DNA of 64,000 nt from Streptococcus mitis (GTDB taxonomy: Bacteria; Bacillota; Bacilli; Lactobacillales; Streptococcaceae), in assembly GCF_003943935.1 (NCBI RefSeq), contig NZ_RJOB01000002.1:1-64000 (forward strand), in the 5' to 3' direction. The notes below the pieces were generated by a model. It did no database searches. It saw nothing but the letters and a program-made list of their open reading frames with translations, and had not been told where the DNA came from. This document shows positions 1 through 11,466 of the stretch, one piece after another; positions within the stretch are counted from its first letter, which is position 1; each line of letters opens with the position of its first letter. A program made the position numbers and the translations under genes.

Positions 1-2
1 CC

Positions 3-810
3 GCCGTTGTAAGTGACAAAGATGAACCTGAAGTCCAAACAGAGTTGCCAGAAGCTGTTGTTACTGATAAAGGTAAACCTGAAGTTCAACCAGCGTTACC
101 AGAAGCTGTTGTAAGTGATAAAGGCGAACCTGCAGTCCAAGCAGAGTTGCCAGAGGCTGTAGTAAGTGACAAAGGTAAACCTGCAGTCCAACCAGAGCTA
201 CCAGAAGCCGTTGTAAGTGACAAAGATGAACCTGAAGTCCAGCCAGAATTACCAGAAGCTGTTGTTACTGATAAAGGTGAACCTGCGGTCCAACCAGAGT
301 TGCCAGAGGCTGTAGTAAGTGACAAAGGTAAACCTGCAGTCCAACCAGAGCTACCAGAAGCCGTTGTAAGTGACAAAGATGAACCTGAAGTCCAGCCAGA
401 ATTACCAGAAGCTGTTGTTACTGATAAAGGTGAACCTGCGGTCCAACCAGAGTTGCCAGAAGCTGTAATAACCGACAAGAGTGAGCCTGCAGTCCAAGCA
501 GAGTTGCCAGAAGCTGTAATAACCGACAAGGGTGAGCCTGCGATCCAGCCAGCGTTACCAGAAGCTGTTGTAAGTGATAAAGGCGAACCTGCAGTCCAAC
601 CCGCCTTGCCAGAAGCTGTTGTAAGTGACAAAGGCGAACCTGAAGTCCAACCAGCGTTACCAGAAGCTGTTGTAAGTGATAAAGGCGAATCTGCAGTCCA
701 AGCAGAGTTACCAGAGGCTGTTGTAACCGACAAAGGCGAACCTGCAGTCCAACCCGCCTTGCCAGAGGCTGTAGTAAGTGACAAAGGTGAGCCTGAACAG
801 GTAGCCCCAC
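3..810 (+). repeat. 51-bp coding repeats (17 residues, LPEAVVSDKGEPAVQPE type)
   Basis: About sixteen tandem 51-bp units run from the window edge into iga. Each encodes a proline/glutamate-rich 17-residue unit. There is a higher-order structure: bases 148-300 are repeated at 301-453, offset exactly 153 bp (three units). Such repeats in Zmp proteases form an extended stalk and change length by recombination. Codon bias also leaves the opposite strand open over long stretches. Confidence 0.9.
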
Positions 811-3800
811 TTCCAGAATACACTGGTGATATTGATCAAGTAAAGCCAGATATTCCGACTGAAAAAACGAAAGAGCAGGATCCAGAAAAAACACTCGAAT
901 TAAGAAATGTTTCGGATATTGAGTTGTACAGCCAGACGAATGGGACTTATAAACAACATATCTCATTGGATGGAATTCCAAAGAATACGGATAATTACTT
1001 TGTCAAGGTAAAATCTTCGGCATTTAAAGATGTCTATCTGCCAGTCGCCTCAATAACTGAAGAGGAAAGAAATGGTCAGCCAGTTTATAAAATTACAGCT
1101 AAGGCTGAGAAACTCCAGCAAGAGCAGAACAATAAATATGTCGACCATTTCACCTTCTACCTCGATAAGAAGTCTAAAGAGGAAACTACAAACTTTACTT
1201 CCTTTAGTAATCTGGTCAAAGCTATAAACCAAAATCTCTCTGGAACCTATCATTTAGCAGCTAGCCTGAATGCTAACGAAGTGGAGCTTGGTCCTGATGA
1301 TAAATCCTATATCAAGGGAACCTTTACTGGTCATTTGATTGGAGAAAAAGATGGTAAGAAGTATGCTATCTATAATTTGAAAAAACCTCTGTTTGAAAAC
1401 TTGAATGGTGCTACAGTAGAAAAACTGAGTCTAAAAAATGTTACTATTTCAGGGAAAAATGATATTGCTTCACTGGCAAATGAAGCTATGAATGGCACAA
1501 AGATTAAACAAGTTCATGTCGATGGTGTTCTGGCTGGAGAACGTGGTATCGGTGGTTTGTTGGCTAAGGCAGACCAATCAAGCATCACAGAGAGTAGTTT
1601 CAAGGGAAGAATTGTCAATACCTATGAAACAACTGCTGCCTATAATATCGGTGGTCTGGTCGGTCATTTGACAGGAAATAAAGCTTCACTGACTAAATCA
1701 AAAGCGACAGTAGCCATTTCATCCAACACCAATAGTTCAGATCAGACTGTTGGTGGGCTAGCAGGTCTAGTAGACCAAGATGCGCATATACAGGATAGCT
1801 ATGCTGAAGGTGATATCAACAATGTCAAGCACTTTGGTAGAGTTGCGGGTGTGGCTGGATATTTGTGGGATCGAAAGACGAATGAGGAACAGCATGCAGG
1901 AAGATTAACCAATGTACTAAGTGATGTCAATGTAACCAACGGGAATGCTATTACCGGTTACCACTACAATGGAATGAAGGTGAAGGACACATTCAGCAGC
2001 AAGGCGAACAGAGTATACAATGTCACCTTGGTTAGGGATGAAGTCGTCAGCAAAGAATCCTTTGAAGAAAGAGGAACAATGCTAGAGGCTTCTGAAGTGA
2101 CTAATAAAAAAGCAGAAATCAATCCTCTCACTCCTCCAACAGTGGAGCCCCTTTCAACAAGTGGTAGTAAAGAAAGCGATTTTTCTAAGGTGAAGCATTA
2201 TCAAGCTCAGCGCGCCTTGGCTTATAAAAATATTGAAAAATTGCTACCTTTCTACAACAAGGCAACCATCGTCAAATACGGAAACCTAGTTAACGAGAAC
2301 AGTCTTTTATATCAAAAAGAACTCTTGTCCGCAGTCATGATGAAGGATAACCAAGTAATCACAGATATTGTTTCTAACAAACAGACTGCAAACAAACTCT
2401 TACTTCACTATCAGGACCATTCATCTGAGAAGCTTGATCTCAAGTACCAGACTGATTTTGCCAAGCTAGCAGAATATAGTTTAGGGGATACAGGACTCCT
2501 CTACACTCCAAATCAATTCTTGTATGACCAAGACTCTATCATTAAGCAAGTCTTACCTGACTTACAAAAGGTTGACTATAAGTCGGATGCCATCAGAAAG
2601 ACACTCGGAATTTCTCCAGATGTCAAGCAAACTGAGCTCTATCTGGAAGACCAGTTCGTCAAAACAAAACAAGATTTGGCAAACAGTTTGAAAAAACTTT
2701 TGTCAGCAGATGCTGGACTTGCTGGTGACAACTCAGTTACCAGAGGCTATCTTGTAGATAAAATCAAGAACAATAAGGAAGCCTTACTACTCGGTTTAAC
2801 TTATTTAGAACGTTGGTATAACTTTAGCTATGGTCAAGTGAATGTCAAAGACCTGGTTATGTATCATCCGGACTTCTTTGGTAAAGGAAATACTTCACCA
2901 CTAGATACTCTGATTGAGTTAGGTAAATCTGGCTTTAACAATCTTCTTGCTAAAAACAATGTCGATACTTATGCTATCAGTCTTGCCAGCCATCATGGAA
3001 CGACAGATTTGTTTAGCACGTTGGAAAATTACCGAAAAGTCTTTCTACCAGACAAAACCAATAATGACTGGTTTAAATCACAGACCAAGGCTTACATCGT
3101 CGAAGAAAAATCTAATATCGAAGAGGTTAAAACAAAGCAAGGACAGGCTGGTACCAAGTATTCTATCGGTGTCTACGACCGTATCACTAGTGCCACATGG
3201 AAATACCGCAATATGGTACTACCTCTACTTACCCTTCCTGAAAAATCTGTATTTGTCATCTCGACCATGTCTAGTCTAGGATTTGGAGCTTATGATCGTT
3301 ACCGCAATAGTGATTATAAGGCTGGAGATGAACTCAATAAGTTTGTTGAAGAAAATGCACGTGAAACAGCCAAACGTCAGCGAGATCACTACGATTATTG
3401 GTATCGCATTTTAGATAAAGAAGGACGAGAAAAACTCTATCGTACAATTCTACTTTATGATGCCTATAAGTTTGGAGATGATAGAACCTCTGGAAAAGCT
3501 ACAGTTGAGGCTAAGTTTGATAGTAACAATCCGGCGATGAAGAATTTCTTTGGTCCAGTGGGGAATAAAGTAGTTCACAATCATCATGGTGCTTATGCAA
3601 CTGGAGATGGCGTTTACTATATGTCCTATCGTATGTTAGATAAGGATGGAGCTATCACCTATACCCATGAGATGACACATGATTCAGATCAGGATATTTA
3701 CCTTGGTGGCTATGGTCGAAGAAGTGGCTTAGGACCAGAGTTCTTCGCAAAAGGCTTATTGCAAGCTCCTGACCAACCAAGTGATGCAACCATTACCATC

Positions 3801-4751
3801 AACTCTATCTTGAAACATAAAACATCAGATAGTACAGAAGGCCAGCGATTGCAAGTGCTTGATCCAACTACAAGATTTAATGACGCAACAGATCTTCAGA
3901 ACTACGTCCACAATATGTTTGATGTCGTTTACATGTTGGAATATCTCGAAGGGCAATCTATCGTGAAACAGTTAGATGCTCATCAGAAAATGACGGCCCT
4001 GAGAAAAATCGAGAATAAATACGTAAAAGATCCTGCAGATGGAAATGATGTTTACGCTACTAACGTTGTACAAAATCTGACAGAAGAAGATGCCAAAAAA
4101 TTGACTACTTTTGATAGTTTGATTACAAATAATATCTTGTCAGCTCGTGAATATAAGTCTGGGGAATATGAAAGAAACGGTTACTATACGATTAAACTCT
4201 TTGCCCCAATCTATTCGGCTCTGAGCAGCAAGGGAACTCCGGGTGATTTGATGGGACGTAGAATAGCTTATGAACTTCTGGCTGCCAAAGGCTTTAAGGA
4301 TGGAATGGTACCATATATCTCAAATCAATATGAAAAAGATGCAAAAGCGGCGGGAAGTAAGATTAAGTCTTATGGTAAAGAAGTAGGTTTAGTTACAGAT
4401 GAACTTGTCCTTCAAAAAGTATTTAACGGTCAATATAAAACTTGGGCAGAATTCAAGACAGCTATGTATCAAGAACGTGTGAAGCAGTTTGGGAACTTGA
4501 AGCAGGTTACCTTCAACGATCCAACTAAATCTTGGGCAAGTTTTGCAAGAAAGACGATTCATAGTGTAGAAGAACTGCAGCGATTAATGGACGAAGCTGT
4601 CCGTAAGGATGCAGATGAGAATCGTTATTCTTGGGACAACTATAATCCAGAATATGATAGTGCAGTTCATAAGTTAAAGAGAGCAGTGTTTAAGGCCTAT
4701 CTAAATCAAACTGATGATTTTAGAAGTTCAATTTTTAAGAATAAAAAATAG
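3..4751 (+). CDS. iga: IgA1 protease (M26 zinc metalloprotease), 5' end outside window
   Basis: A secreted, wall-linked protease that cuts the hinge of human IgA1. The frame is open to the left edge, so the signal peptide and N-terminal anchor lie outside; the TTG at 45 is not the real start. Order seen: 17-residue repeats to about 810, a linker, a region beginning EKTLELRNVSDIELYSQTNG that I recognise from pneumococcal Iga, then GLVGHLTG/GGLAGLVD-type repeats, then the catalytic part. The zinc motif HEMTH lies at 3666-3680 and is followed by a GPEFFAKG segment that should hold the third ligand. The protein ends SSIFKNKK, as Iga does. The next protease starts 41 bases later with no terminator between, so they may be co-transcribed. 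The rbgA-proximal position also fits iga. I am sure of the family; the choice of iga over other Zmp paralogues is recall, not a search. Confidence 0.85.
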   Translation, partial: AVVSDKDEPEVQTELPEAVVTDKGKPEVQPALPEAVVSDKGEPAVQAELPEAVVSDKGKPAVQPELPEAVVSDKDEPEVQPELPEAVVTDKGEPAVQPELPEAVVSDKGKPAVQPELPEAVVSDKDEPEVQPELPEAVVTDKGEPAVQPELPEAVITDKSEPAVQAELPEAVITDKGEPAIQPALPEAVVSDKGEPAVQPALPEAVVSDKGEPEVQPALPEAVVSDKGESAVQAELPEAVVTDKGEPAVQPALPEAVVSDKGEPEQVAPLPEYTGDIDQVKPDIPTEKTKEQDPEKTLELRNVSDIELYSQTNGTYKQHISLDGIPKNTDNYFVKVKSSAFKDVYLPVASITEEERNGQPVYKITAKAEKLQQEQNNKYVDHFTFYLDKKSKEETTNFTSFSNLVKAINQNLSGTYHLAASLNANEVELGPDDKSYIKGTFTGHLIGEKDGKKYAIYNLKKPLFENLNGATVEKLSLKNVTISGKNDIASLANEAMNGTKIKQVHVDGVLAGERGIGGLLAKADQSSITESSFKGRIVNTYETTAAYNIGGLVGHLTGNKASLTKSKATVAISSNTNSSDQTVGGLAGLVDQDAHIQDSYAEGDINNVKHFGRVAGVAGYLWDRKTNEEQHAGRLTNVLSDVNVTNGNAITGYHYNGMKVKDTFSSKANRVYNVTLVRDEVVSKESFEERGTMLEASEVTNKKAEINPLTPPTVEPLSTSGSKESDFSKVKHYQAQRALAYKNIEKLLPFYNKATIVKYGNLVNENSLLYQKELLSAVMMKDNQVITDIVSNKQTANKLLLHYQDHSSEKLDLKYQTDFAKLAEYSLGDTGLLYTPNQFLYDQDSIIKQVLPDLQKVDYKSDAIRKTLGISPDVKQTELYLEDQFVKTKQDLANSLKKLLSADAGLAGDNSVTRGYLVDKIKNNKEALLLGLTYLERWYNFSYGQVNVKDLVMYHPDFFGKGNTSPLDTLIELGKSGFNNLLAKNNVDTYAISLASHHGTTDLFSTLENYRKVFLPDKTNNDWFKSQTKAYIVEEKSNIEEVKTKQGQAGTKYSIGVYDRITSATWKYRNMVLPLLTLPEKSVFVISTMSSLGFGAYDRYRNSDYKAGDELNKFVEENARETAKRQRDHYDYWYRILDKEGREKLYRTILLYDAYKFGDDRTSGKATVEAKFDSNNPAMKNFFGPVGNKVVHNHHGAYATGDGVYYMSYRMLDKDGAITYTHEMTHDSDQDIYLGGYGRRSGLGPEFFAKGLLQAPDQPSDATITINSILKHKTSDSTEGQRLQVLDPTTRFNDATDLQNYVHNMFDVVYMLEYLEGQSIVKQLDAHQKMTALRKIENKYVKDPADGNDVYATNVVQNLTEEDAKKLTTFDSLITNNILSAREYKSGEYERNGYYTIKLFAPIYSALSSKGTPGDLMGRRIAYELLAAKGFKDGMVPYISNQYEKDAKAAGSKIKSYGKEVGLVTDELVLQKVFNGQYKTWAEFKTAMYQERVKQFGNLKQVTFNDPTKSWASFARKTIHSVEELQRLMDEAVRKDADENRYSWDNYNPEYDSAVHKLKRAVFKAYLNQTDDFRSSIFKNKK

Positions 4752-4792
4752 TGTTTACTATTAGGAAATAAAATTAAAGAAGGTGATTACGC

Positions 4793-7700
4793 TTGTCATT
4801 ATTTAAAAAAGAACGGTTTTCAATCCGAAAAATCTGTGGGATTGTTGGTTCAGTTTTACTCGGAAGTATCTTGGTTGCACCGTCAATCATTCATGCTTCT
4901 ACCTATCATTATGTTGAAAAAAGCGCTCTTACAAAGGAAGAACAAAGCAAGATTCAAGCAGGAATTCCTACTGATAATGAGGTAACTTATGCTCTTATTT
5001 ATCAGCAGGAAGCTCTTCCTGCAACAGGTTCATCGACTTCTGTGCTTACAGCTTTAGGTCTATTAGCTGTTGGTAGTTTAGTCCTTTTGGTTCATAAAAA
5101 GAAAAAAGTTAGTAGTTTGTTCTTAGTTACTACTATCGGACTGATTAGTCTTTCTAGTATGCAAGCTCTCGATATAAGCAATCCTTTGAAAGCTCCAAGT
5201 CATGAAGGGGTAGTTCAAATTGCTGGATATCGTTATATTGGATACTTACCGCTTGATGATGATGCAATTTCAGAAATTCAACATAAGAATGAGGGGACAA
5301 AAAATGTTCCAGTATCTGAAATTCAAAGTGTTCATAATGAAGCGCCTAAAGTAGAAAAACCAGAGTACACTGCTCCAGTAGGTACAGTTCCAGATGAGGC
5401 TCCTAAGGCTGAGAAACCAGAATATACTAAACCAGTTGGTGGTAATCTGGTTGAGCCTGAAGTTCATGAAAAACCAGAATACACTAAACCAGTGGGCACA
5501 GTGCCTGACGAAGCGCCTAAAGCAGACAAACCAGAATACACTAAACCTGTGGGTACAGTTCCTGACGAAGCGCCTAAAGCTGAGAAACCAGAATACACTA
5601 AACCAGTGGGCACAGTGCCTGATGAAGCGCCTAAAGCTGAGAAACCAGAATACACTAAACCAGTGGGCACAGTGCCTGATGAAGCGCCTAAAGCTGAGAA
5701 ACCAGAGTACACTCAACCAGTGGGTACAGTACCTGATGAAGCGCCTAAAGCAGACAAACCAGAATACACTAAACCTGTGGGTACAGTGCCTGACGAAGCG
5801 CCTAAGGCTGAGAAACCAGAGTACACTCAACCTGTTGGTACAGTTCCTGACGAAGCACCTAAAGCAGAGAAACCAGAATATACAGCACCAGTTGGTGGTA
5901 ATCTGGTAGAACCTGAGGTTCAACCAGCCTTACCCGAAGCTGTTGTGACTGATAAAGGCAAACCTGAAGTTCAGCCAGCCTTATCCGAAGCTGTTGTGAC
6001 TGATAAAGGCAAACCTGAAGTTCAACCGACCTTACCCGAAGCTGTTGTAACTGAAAAAGGGGAACCTGAAGTTCAACCGACCTTACCCGAAGCTGTTGTG
6101 ACTGAAAAAGGGGAACCTGAGGTTCAACTAGCCTTACCCGAAGCTGTTGTAACTGAAAAAGGGGAACCTGAAGTTCAACCGACCTTACCCGAAGCTGTTG
6201 TGACTGAAAAAGGGGAACCTGAGGTTCAACTAGCCTTACCCGAAGCTATTGTGACTGAAAAAGGTGAGCCAGAAGTTCATGAAAAACCAGCATACACTGA
6301 ACCGGTAGGCACAGTTCCAGAAGAAGCACCCAAGTCCGAGAAGTCAGAATACACGGAATCTGTAGGTACAACAGGAGTAGATGAAACAGGAAACTTAATT
6401 GATCCGCCGGTTATTGAAATCTCAGAGTATACCGATCCACTAGCTACAGTTCCTGACGTTGCTCCAGAGAGAGAAGAGCTTCCTGCTTTACATACTGATA
6501 TTCGTACAGAGACTATTCCTAAAACTATCACAGAAGAATCTGATTCTAGCAAATTTATAGGTGATGATTCTATTAAACAAGTTGGTGAGGATGGCGAACG
6601 TCAAATTGTTACTAGCTATGAAGAGTTACATGGCAAAAAAATCAGTGACCCAGTTGAAACAGTAACTATTTTGAAAGAAATGAAGCCTGAAATTCTTGTA
6701 AAAGGTACCAAAGAAAAGCCCAAAGAAAAAACGGCTCCTGTTTTGACTCTGACCACTGTATCTAAGGATGTTTTAGCTAAGTCTGCTACAATTAATTACA
6801 ATCTAGAAAATCAAGACAATGCTACAATTACACGCATTGTAGCGACTATTAAAGAAGGTGGAAAAATTGTAAAAACGCTTGATTTAAAAACCGATAACTT
6901 ATCTCAAGTATTAGAGAACTTAGACTATTACAAAGATTATACGATTTCAACCACTATGACTTATGATATAGGTAAGGGTGCAGAAGTATCGACTTTGGAA
7001 GATAAACCTTTACGCTTAGATTTAAAGAAAGTTGAGTTGAAAGATATTGCAAATACCAGTCTCGTACAAGTAAACGAAAGCGGTGTCGAAAGCGATAGTA
7101 ATCATTTAACCTCTCTTCCAAGTAATGTTAACAACTATTACTTAAAAGTAACCTCCAGAGAAAACAAAGTGACTCGTTTAGCAATTGATAAGATTGAAGA
7201 GGTCATTGAGGAAGGTAAGCAGCTTTACAAGATAACGGCAAAAGCACCTGACTTAGTTCAACGTGATAAAGACGGTAAGTTAAGAGACACTTACACTTAT
7301 TATCTTGAAAAACCGAGGGCTACCGAGGATAAGGTTTATTACAACTTCCATGATTTAGCAAAAGACATGCAAGCAAATCCTACCGGTGAGTTTAAACTTG
7401 GTGCAGATTTGAATGCAGTTAACGTTAAGCCAGCAGGTAAAGCTTATGTTATGGCTAAGTTTAGAGGTACTTTATCAAGTGTAGAGAATCATCAGTACAC
7501 GATTCATAACTTAGAAAGACCTTTGTTTAATGAGGCTGAAGGTGCTACACTCAAAAACTTTAACTTAGGTAATGTAAATATAAACATGCCTTGGGCTGAT
7601 AAAGTTGCACCTATTGGTAATATGTTTAAGAAGTCTACACTTGAGAATATCAAAGTAGTAGGTTCAGTAACAGGAAATAACGATGTAACCGGTGCTGTTA

Positions 7701-10700
7701 ATAAGTTAGACGAAGCTAATATGCGCAATGTAGCTTTTATTGGCAAGATTAATAGTCTTGGAGATAAAGGCTGGTGGTCTGGTGGACTTGTCAGCGAAAG
7801 TTGGATAAGTAACGTTGATAAAGCTTACGTTGATGCTAAGATTAGTGCCAATAAATCTAAATATGGTGGTTTAATTGGTAAACTAGATCATGGTATTGAC
7901 TCGATGACAGTAGGTAAAAAAGGATTTCTCCGAAATGCTGTAATAAAAGGTACTATGAATTTGATTCAGCATGGCGAAAGTGGAGGTGTAATTCATAACA
8001 ACTTTAACTGGGGTGTTATTGAAGACGTCGTAACAATGCTTAAAGTAAATAATGGTGAAATTGTCTATGGTTCACCAGCCTTGAATGATAATGACCAATA
8101 TTTTGGATTAGATAATATCAAACGTGTAAATTATGTAAATGGTGTTGCAAGTGGTTTATCTTCCTACAAACATTCAAATCGTATTACTGGTATCTCTCAA
8201 GAAGAAGCAGATGCTAAAATCGCTAAGATGAATATCACAGCCAACACCTTTACTATTCAAGATCCAGTTGTAAACAAGTTAAATCGTATCGTTGATAGAG
8301 ATTCTGAATATAAAGCGATTCAGGACTACCAAGAAACAAGAAACCTAGCTTATCGAAACTTGGAAAAACTGCAACCATTTTATAACAAAGAGTGGATTGT
8401 AAACCAAGGGAATAAGCTAACAGATGAGTCCAATCTTGTTAAGAAAACCGTTCTGTCTGTAACGGGTATGAAAGCAGGGCAGTTTGTAACTGATTTATCG
8501 GATATTGATAAGATTATGGTTCACTATGCTGATGGTACAAAAGAAGAGTTAGCTGTAACTGCTAAAACGGACTCTAAAGTAGCTCAAGTAAAAGAGTATG
8601 ATGTGGCAGGTCAAAACATTGTCTATACTCCAAATATGGTTATGAAGAATCGTAACCAGTTAGCAAGCGGTATTAAAGAGAAGTTAGCTAGTGTTACCTT
8701 ACTTTCAGATGAAGTTCGTAGCTTGATGGATCAGCGTGATAAACCTTGGAAGAACACACCAGATAAGAAAACTGAGTATATTAAAGGCTTGTATTTCGAA
8801 GAAAGCTTTGAAGAAGTAAAAGGAAACTTAGAAAAACTTGTTAGTCAGATTTTAGAAAATGAAGATCATCAGTTAAACGGTGGGGAAGTAGTTGAGCGTG
8901 CTTTACTTAAGAAAGTTGAAGATAACAAAGCTAAAATTATGATGGGACTGACTTATCTTAATCGTTACTATGATATCAAATATGGTGATTTGAGTATCAA
9001 AGATATTATGATGTTTAAACCTGACTTTTATGGTAAGACACCAAGTGTATTAGATCGTTTGATTCAAATTGGGTCAAGAGAGCATTTCTTAAAAGGTGAC
9101 CGTACGCAAGATGCTTACAAAGAAGTGATTGCTGGTGCAACTGGTAAAGGTGATTTACGTAGCTTCTTAGACTACAACATGCGTTTATTTACAGAAGATA
9201 AAGATTTGAATGACTGGTTTATTCATTCTGCGAAAAACGTTTATGTAGTAGAACCTGAAACAAGCACAGAAGTCTTTAAAGATAAGCGTCACCGTGTATT
9301 TGATGGTTTAAATAATGATATTCACGGTCGTATGATTTTACCATTGCTCAATTTGAAGAAAGCTCATATATTTATGATTTCTACCTATAACACTTTAGCT
9401 TATAGTTCATTTGAGAGATATGGTAAAAATACAGAGGAAGCGAGAGAGTCTTTAAAACCTAAGATTAATTTAGTAGCAAAAGCACAACAAAGATACCTAG
9501 ACTTTTGGTCTCGTTTAGCTCTTCCGAGTGTACGTGATAAACTCCTTAAGAGTCAAAATATGGTACCGACTCCTGTGTGGGACAGTCAGTGGTATGACGG
9601 CATTCCCGATGCAAATCGTCAAGGTTATGGACGAGGTGGTGCAGTGGTATCTCCTATTCGTGAGCTATTCGGCCCGACTGATCGTTGGCATCAAGTAAAT
9701 GGCGCTATGGGTGCGATGGCTAAGATTTATGGTGACCCGTATAAAGACGATCAAGTGTATTTCATGGTTACGAAAATGTTAGACGACTTTGGTATTTCAG
9801 CCTTCACCCATGAAACGACTCACGTTAACGATAGAATGGTTTACTACGGAGGTCATAGACACCGTGAAGGTACTGATTTAGAAGCCTTCGCTCAAGGTAT
9901 GTTACAAACTCCTGATAAGTCTACTCCAAATAGTGAATACGGTGCGCTCGGTATCAATATGGCTTATGAGCGTAAAAATGATGGAGAGCAACTTTATAAC
10001 TATGATCCAGCTAAGTTAGACAGTCGAGACAAGATTGATAGTTATATGAAAAACTACAATGAGTCTATGATGATGTTAGATTACTTAGAAGCTACTGCAG
10101 TTATTAAGCAGAAGTTATCTGATAACTCTAAGTGGTTCAAGAAGATGGATAAAGAGTGGCGCACCAATGCGGATAGAAACCGTTTAATTGGAGAACCACA
10201 CCAGTGGGACAAATTGCGTGACTTGACGGAAGAAGAGAAGAAATTACCAATTGATAGCATTGACAAGTTGGTAGATAATAACTTTGTAACTCTTCATGGT
10301 ATGCCAAATAACGGTCGCTTCCGTACGGAAGGTTTTGATAGTGCTTATCAAACTGTCAATATGATGGCAGGTATCTTTGGCGGGAATACGAGTCGAAGCA
10401 CCGTAGGTTCTATTTCCTTTAAACACAATACTTTCCGTATGTGGGGTTACTATGGTTATGAAAATGGCTTTATCCCTTATGTTTCTAACAAGTTAAAAGG
10501 TGATGCCAACAGAGAAAATAAAGGGCTTTTAGGTGATGATTTCATTATCAAGAAAGTTTCTAATAATCAATTCCAAAACCTCGAAGAGTGGAAGAAACAT
10601 TGGTATCATGAAGTGTATGCGAAAGCACAGAAAGGCTTTGTTGAGATTGAAGTAGACGGTTCTAAAATTTCAACTTATGCTCAACTCCAAGACTTATTTA

Positions 10701-10825
10701 ACACTGCTGTTGAGAAAGACTTGAAAGAAGGTGGTTTCAAGCATACCGAAGGCCTCAAGTGGAAAGTTTATAAGAAATTGTTGCAAAACACAGATGGTTT
10801 CTTAAATCCGTTGTTTAAAATATAA
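4793..10825 (+). CDS. zmpD: Second M26-type zinc metalloprotease, ZmpD-like
   Basis: A 2010-residue surface protease, TTG start with GAAGGTGA 8 bases upstream. Residues 1-36 are a YSIRK-like signal peptide ([17 protein letters not shown]). An LPATG sorting motif at about residue 76, followed by a hydrophobic stretch and KKKK, puts the anchor at the N-terminus, as in other streptococcal Zmps. Two repeat blocks follow ([19 protein letters not shown], then [17 protein letters not shown]), then a G5-like/linker region and the catalytic domain. The zinc motif is HETTH at residue 1673 (9809-9823), with an EAFAQGML segment after it. It is a paralogue of the preceding iga and shares its 17-residue repeat. 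In pneumococci zmpD is found next to iga, which is why I use that symbol; substrate unknown. A hairpin terminator follows. Confidence 0.75.
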   Translation: MSLFKKERFSIRKICGIVGSVLLGSILVAPSIIHASTYHYVEKSALTKEEQSKIQAGIPTDNEVTYALIYQQEALPATGSSTSVLTALGLLAVGSLVLLVHKKKKVSSLFLVTTIGLISLSSMQALDISNPLKAPSHEGVVQIAGYRYIGYLPLDDDAISEIQHKNEGTKNVPVSEIQSVHNEAPKVEKPEYTAPVGTVPDEAPKAEKPEYTKPVGGNLVEPEVHEKPEYTKPVGTVPDEAPKADKPEYTKPVGTVPDEAPKAEKPEYTKPVGTVPDEAPKAEKPEYTKPVGTVPDEAPKAEKPEYTQPVGTVPDEAPKADKPEYTKPVGTVPDEAPKAEKPEYTQPVGTVPDEAPKAEKPEYTAPVGGNLVEPEVQPALPEAVVTDKGKPEVQPALSEAVVTDKGKPEVQPTLPEAVVTEKGEPEVQPTLPEAVVTEKGEPEVQLALPEAVVTEKGEPEVQPTLPEAVVTEKGEPEVQLALPEAIVTEKGEPEVHEKPAYTEPVGTVPEEAPKSEKSEYTESVGTTGVDETGNLIDPPVIEISEYTDPLATVPDVAPEREELPALHTDIRTETIPKTITEESDSSKFIGDDSIKQVGEDGERQIVTSYEELHGKKISDPVETVTILKEMKPEILVKGTKEKPKEKTAPVLTLTTVSKDVLAKSATINYNLENQDNATITRIVATIKEGGKIVKTLDLKTDNLSQVLENLDYYKDYTISTTMTYDIGKGAEVSTLEDKPLRLDLKKVELKDIANTSLVQVNESGVESDSNHLTSLPSNVNNYYLKVTSRENKVTRLAIDKIEEVIEEGKQLYKITAKAPDLVQRDKDGKLRDTYTYYLEKPRATEDKVYYNFHDLAKDMQANPTGEFKLGADLNAVNVKPAGKAYVMAKFRGTLSSVENHQYTIHNLERPLFNEAEGATLKNFNLGNVNINMPWADKVAPIGNMFKKSTLENIKVVGSVTGNNDVTGAVNKLDEANMRNVAFIGKINSLGDKGWWSGGLVSESWISNVDKAYVDAKISANKSKYGGLIGKLDHGIDSMTVGKKGFLRNAVIKGTMNLIQHGESGGVIHNNFNWGVIEDVVTMLKVNNGEIVYGSPALNDNDQYFGLDNIKRVNYVNGVASGLSSYKHSNRITGISQEEADAKIAKMNITANTFTIQDPVVNKLNRIVDRDSEYKAIQDYQETRNLAYRNLEKLQPFYNKEWIVNQGNKLTDESNLVKKTVLSVTGMKAGQFVTDLSDIDKIMVHYADGTKEELAVTAKTDSKVAQVKEYDVAGQNIVYTPNMVMKNRNQLASGIKEKLASVTLLSDEVRSLMDQRDKPWKNTPDKKTEYIKGLYFEESFEEVKGNLEKLVSQILENEDHQLNGGEVVERALLKKVEDNKAKIMMGLTYLNRYYDIKYGDLSIKDIMMFKPDFYGKTPSVLDRLIQIGSREHFLKGDRTQDAYKEVIAGATGKGDLRSFLDYNMRLFTEDKDLNDWFIHSAKNVYVVEPETSTEVFKDKRHRVFDGLNNDIHGRMILPLLNLKKAHIFMISTYNTLAYSSFERYGKNTEEARESLKPKINLVAKAQQRYLDFWSRLALPSVRDKLLKSQNMVPTPVWDSQWYDGIPDANRQGYGRGGAVVSPIRELFGPTDRWHQVNGAMGAMAKIYGDPYKDDQVYFMVTKMLDDFGISAFTHETTHVNDRMVYYGGHRHREGTDLEAFAQGMLQTPDKSTPNSEYGALGINMAYERKNDGEQLYNYDPAKLDSRDKIDSYMKNYNESMMMLDYLEATAVIKQKLSDNSKWFKKMDKEWRTNADRNRLIGEPHQWDKLRDLTEEEKKLPIDSIDKLVDNNFVTLHGMPNNGRFRTEGFDSAYQTVNMMAGIFGGNTSRSTVGSISFKHNTFRMWGYYGYENGFIPYVSNKLKGDANRENKGLLGDDFIIKKVSNNQFQNLEEWKKHWYHEVYAKAQKGFVEIEVDGSKISTYAQLQDLFNTAVEKDLKEGGFKHTEGLKWKVYKKLLQNTDGFLNPLFKI
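5358..5905 (+). repeat. 57-bp coding repeats (19 residues, [19 protein letters not shown] type)
   Basis: Roughly nine units in tandem inside the second protease gene, some interrupted by GGNLVEPEV variants. Several neighbouring units are identical at the DNA level, which points to recent expansion. Confidence 0.9.
5922..6275 (+). repeat. 51-bp coding repeats shared with iga ([17 protein letters not shown] type)
   Basis: About seven 17-residue units of the same kind as those in iga. A 102-bp two-unit pattern recurs (units ending QPT and QLA alternate between about 6050 and 6260). Confidence 0.9.
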
Positions 10826-10848
10826 AGGGGACAGTTTTTGCTCCCTCT

Positions 10849-10880
10849 GAAAAGTCATCATTTGATGGCTTTTTTCTATT
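10849..10880 (+). terminator. Terminator after the protease pair
   Basis: Stem AAAGTCATCA / TGATGGCTTT with a two-to-three base loop and one G-T pair, then a run of T. Located 25 bases after the stop codon. Confidence 0.75.
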
Positions 10881-10982
10881 CAGGGAGCTTGAAGGGCTAT
10901 AGAAGTCATGATATAATATAAAGTAGATTTCTGTATTATAAAACAAAAATTGTTTGAACATCATTCATTTTATGTTCAAGCG

Positions 10983-11055
10983 ATAGTAAAATAAAATAGG
11001 GGCTCTAAACCCTTGATACGAAAGGAAAAAACTCAATGGCTACTATTCAATGGTT
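10983..11055 (+). other. attL direct repeat
   Basis: 73 bp starting ATAGTAAAATAAAATAGGGG and ending ATTCAATGGTT. It matches attR except for one substitution (A/C at the base after CCCTTG) and one fewer A in an A-run. It contains the original ribosome binding site and first codons of rbgA. The Tn5253 attB is reported as an 83-bp site in rbgA, in agreement with this position. Confidence 0.9.
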
Positions 11056-11062
11056 GGTCTAG
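11036..11062 (+). pseudogene. rbgA: rbgA start cut off by the element (8 codons)
   Basis: ATG at 11036 reads MATIQWLV and then stops at TAG. The first six residues equal the start of RbgA; the sequence diverges at the edge of the direct repeat. The native rbgA upstream DNA, with a TATAAT at about 10913, therefore now drives this eight-residue remnant instead of rbgA. Confidence 0.8.
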
Positions 11063-11106
11063 AAGATTTAAAATAATAAAACATTGTGAAGTAGAATAAA
11101 TGCTTA

Positions 11107-11131
11107 AAACCCTTGAAATACAAGGGTTTTT
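11107..11131 (+). terminator. Terminator just inside attL
   Basis: Stem AAAACCCTTG / CAAGGGTTTT with loop AAATA, then T. It would stop host transcription entering from the rbgA promoter into the element. Confidence 0.75.
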
Positions 11132-11205
11132 GTTGGTTTATATTTTAATTCTTCACATTGTTATATGTGCTTGATTGAGCAATAATCATCAATAAAAACA
11201 TTTTT

Positions 11206-11225
11206 TTGGTGTTGAGTTTGGTGTT
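11206..11225 (+). repeat. Paired TTGGTGTT motifs at the left end
   Basis: Two copies of TTGGTGTT at 11206-11213 and 11218-11225, 12-bp period. The same pair occurs just outside int at the right end (63718-63736). Candidate integrase arm-binding sites. Confidence 0.45.
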
Positions 11226-11242
11226 CAAATATTTATTATGTT

Positions 11243-11277
11243 ACGGAAAGGAATTTCACAATCTTTCCGTTTTTTTA
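11243..11277 (+). terminator. Hairpin with T-run before the rep operon
   Basis: Stem ACGGAAAG / CTTTCCGT followed by seven T. It lies 16 bases before the start codon of the first ICE gene, so it is either a terminator for incoming transcripts or an attenuator of the rep operon. Confidence 0.65.
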
Positions 11278-11292
11278 TTTTCTGGAGGAAAA

Positions 11293-11466
11293 ATGACAAA
11301 AGAATTACAATCATCACGCTATATTGTCATTTCATTTTTAGTACGTGAAATGGGAATAGATATTGTTGAGGCCATCTCTCTTATGGCTGAATTGGAAAAA
11401 AGTGGCTTGGTTCAATTGGAATCAAGCGGAGATTTTATATTTAAAGAACTTGGAGGAGCGTTATGA
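11293..11466 (+). CDS. Small hypothetical protein at head of rep operon
   Basis: 57 residues, start ATG at 11293 chosen because TCTGGAGGAAAA lies directly before it; a longer upstream reading would run through the hairpin. Sequence MTKELQSSRYIVISFLVREM suggests a small helical domain; no membrane segment or metal site. Its stop overlaps the start of the RepA_N gene by ATGA, so the two are translationally coupled. A small gene in this position is usual in Tn5252-type elements. Function not known. Confidence 0.7.
   Translation: MTKELQSSRYIVISFLVREMGIDIVEAISLMAELEKSGLVQLESSGDFIFKELGGAL

Noticed and set aside
86..823. Long open frames on the minus strand across the protease repeats
   Set aside because: They follow the 51-bp repeat period and have repeat-derived composition; no RBS. 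They are mirror images of the coding repeats. The same holds for 5270-5923.
3..6275. Regular repeats that could suggest a CRISPR array
   Set aside because: Units are contiguous, in frame and coding, with no spacers.
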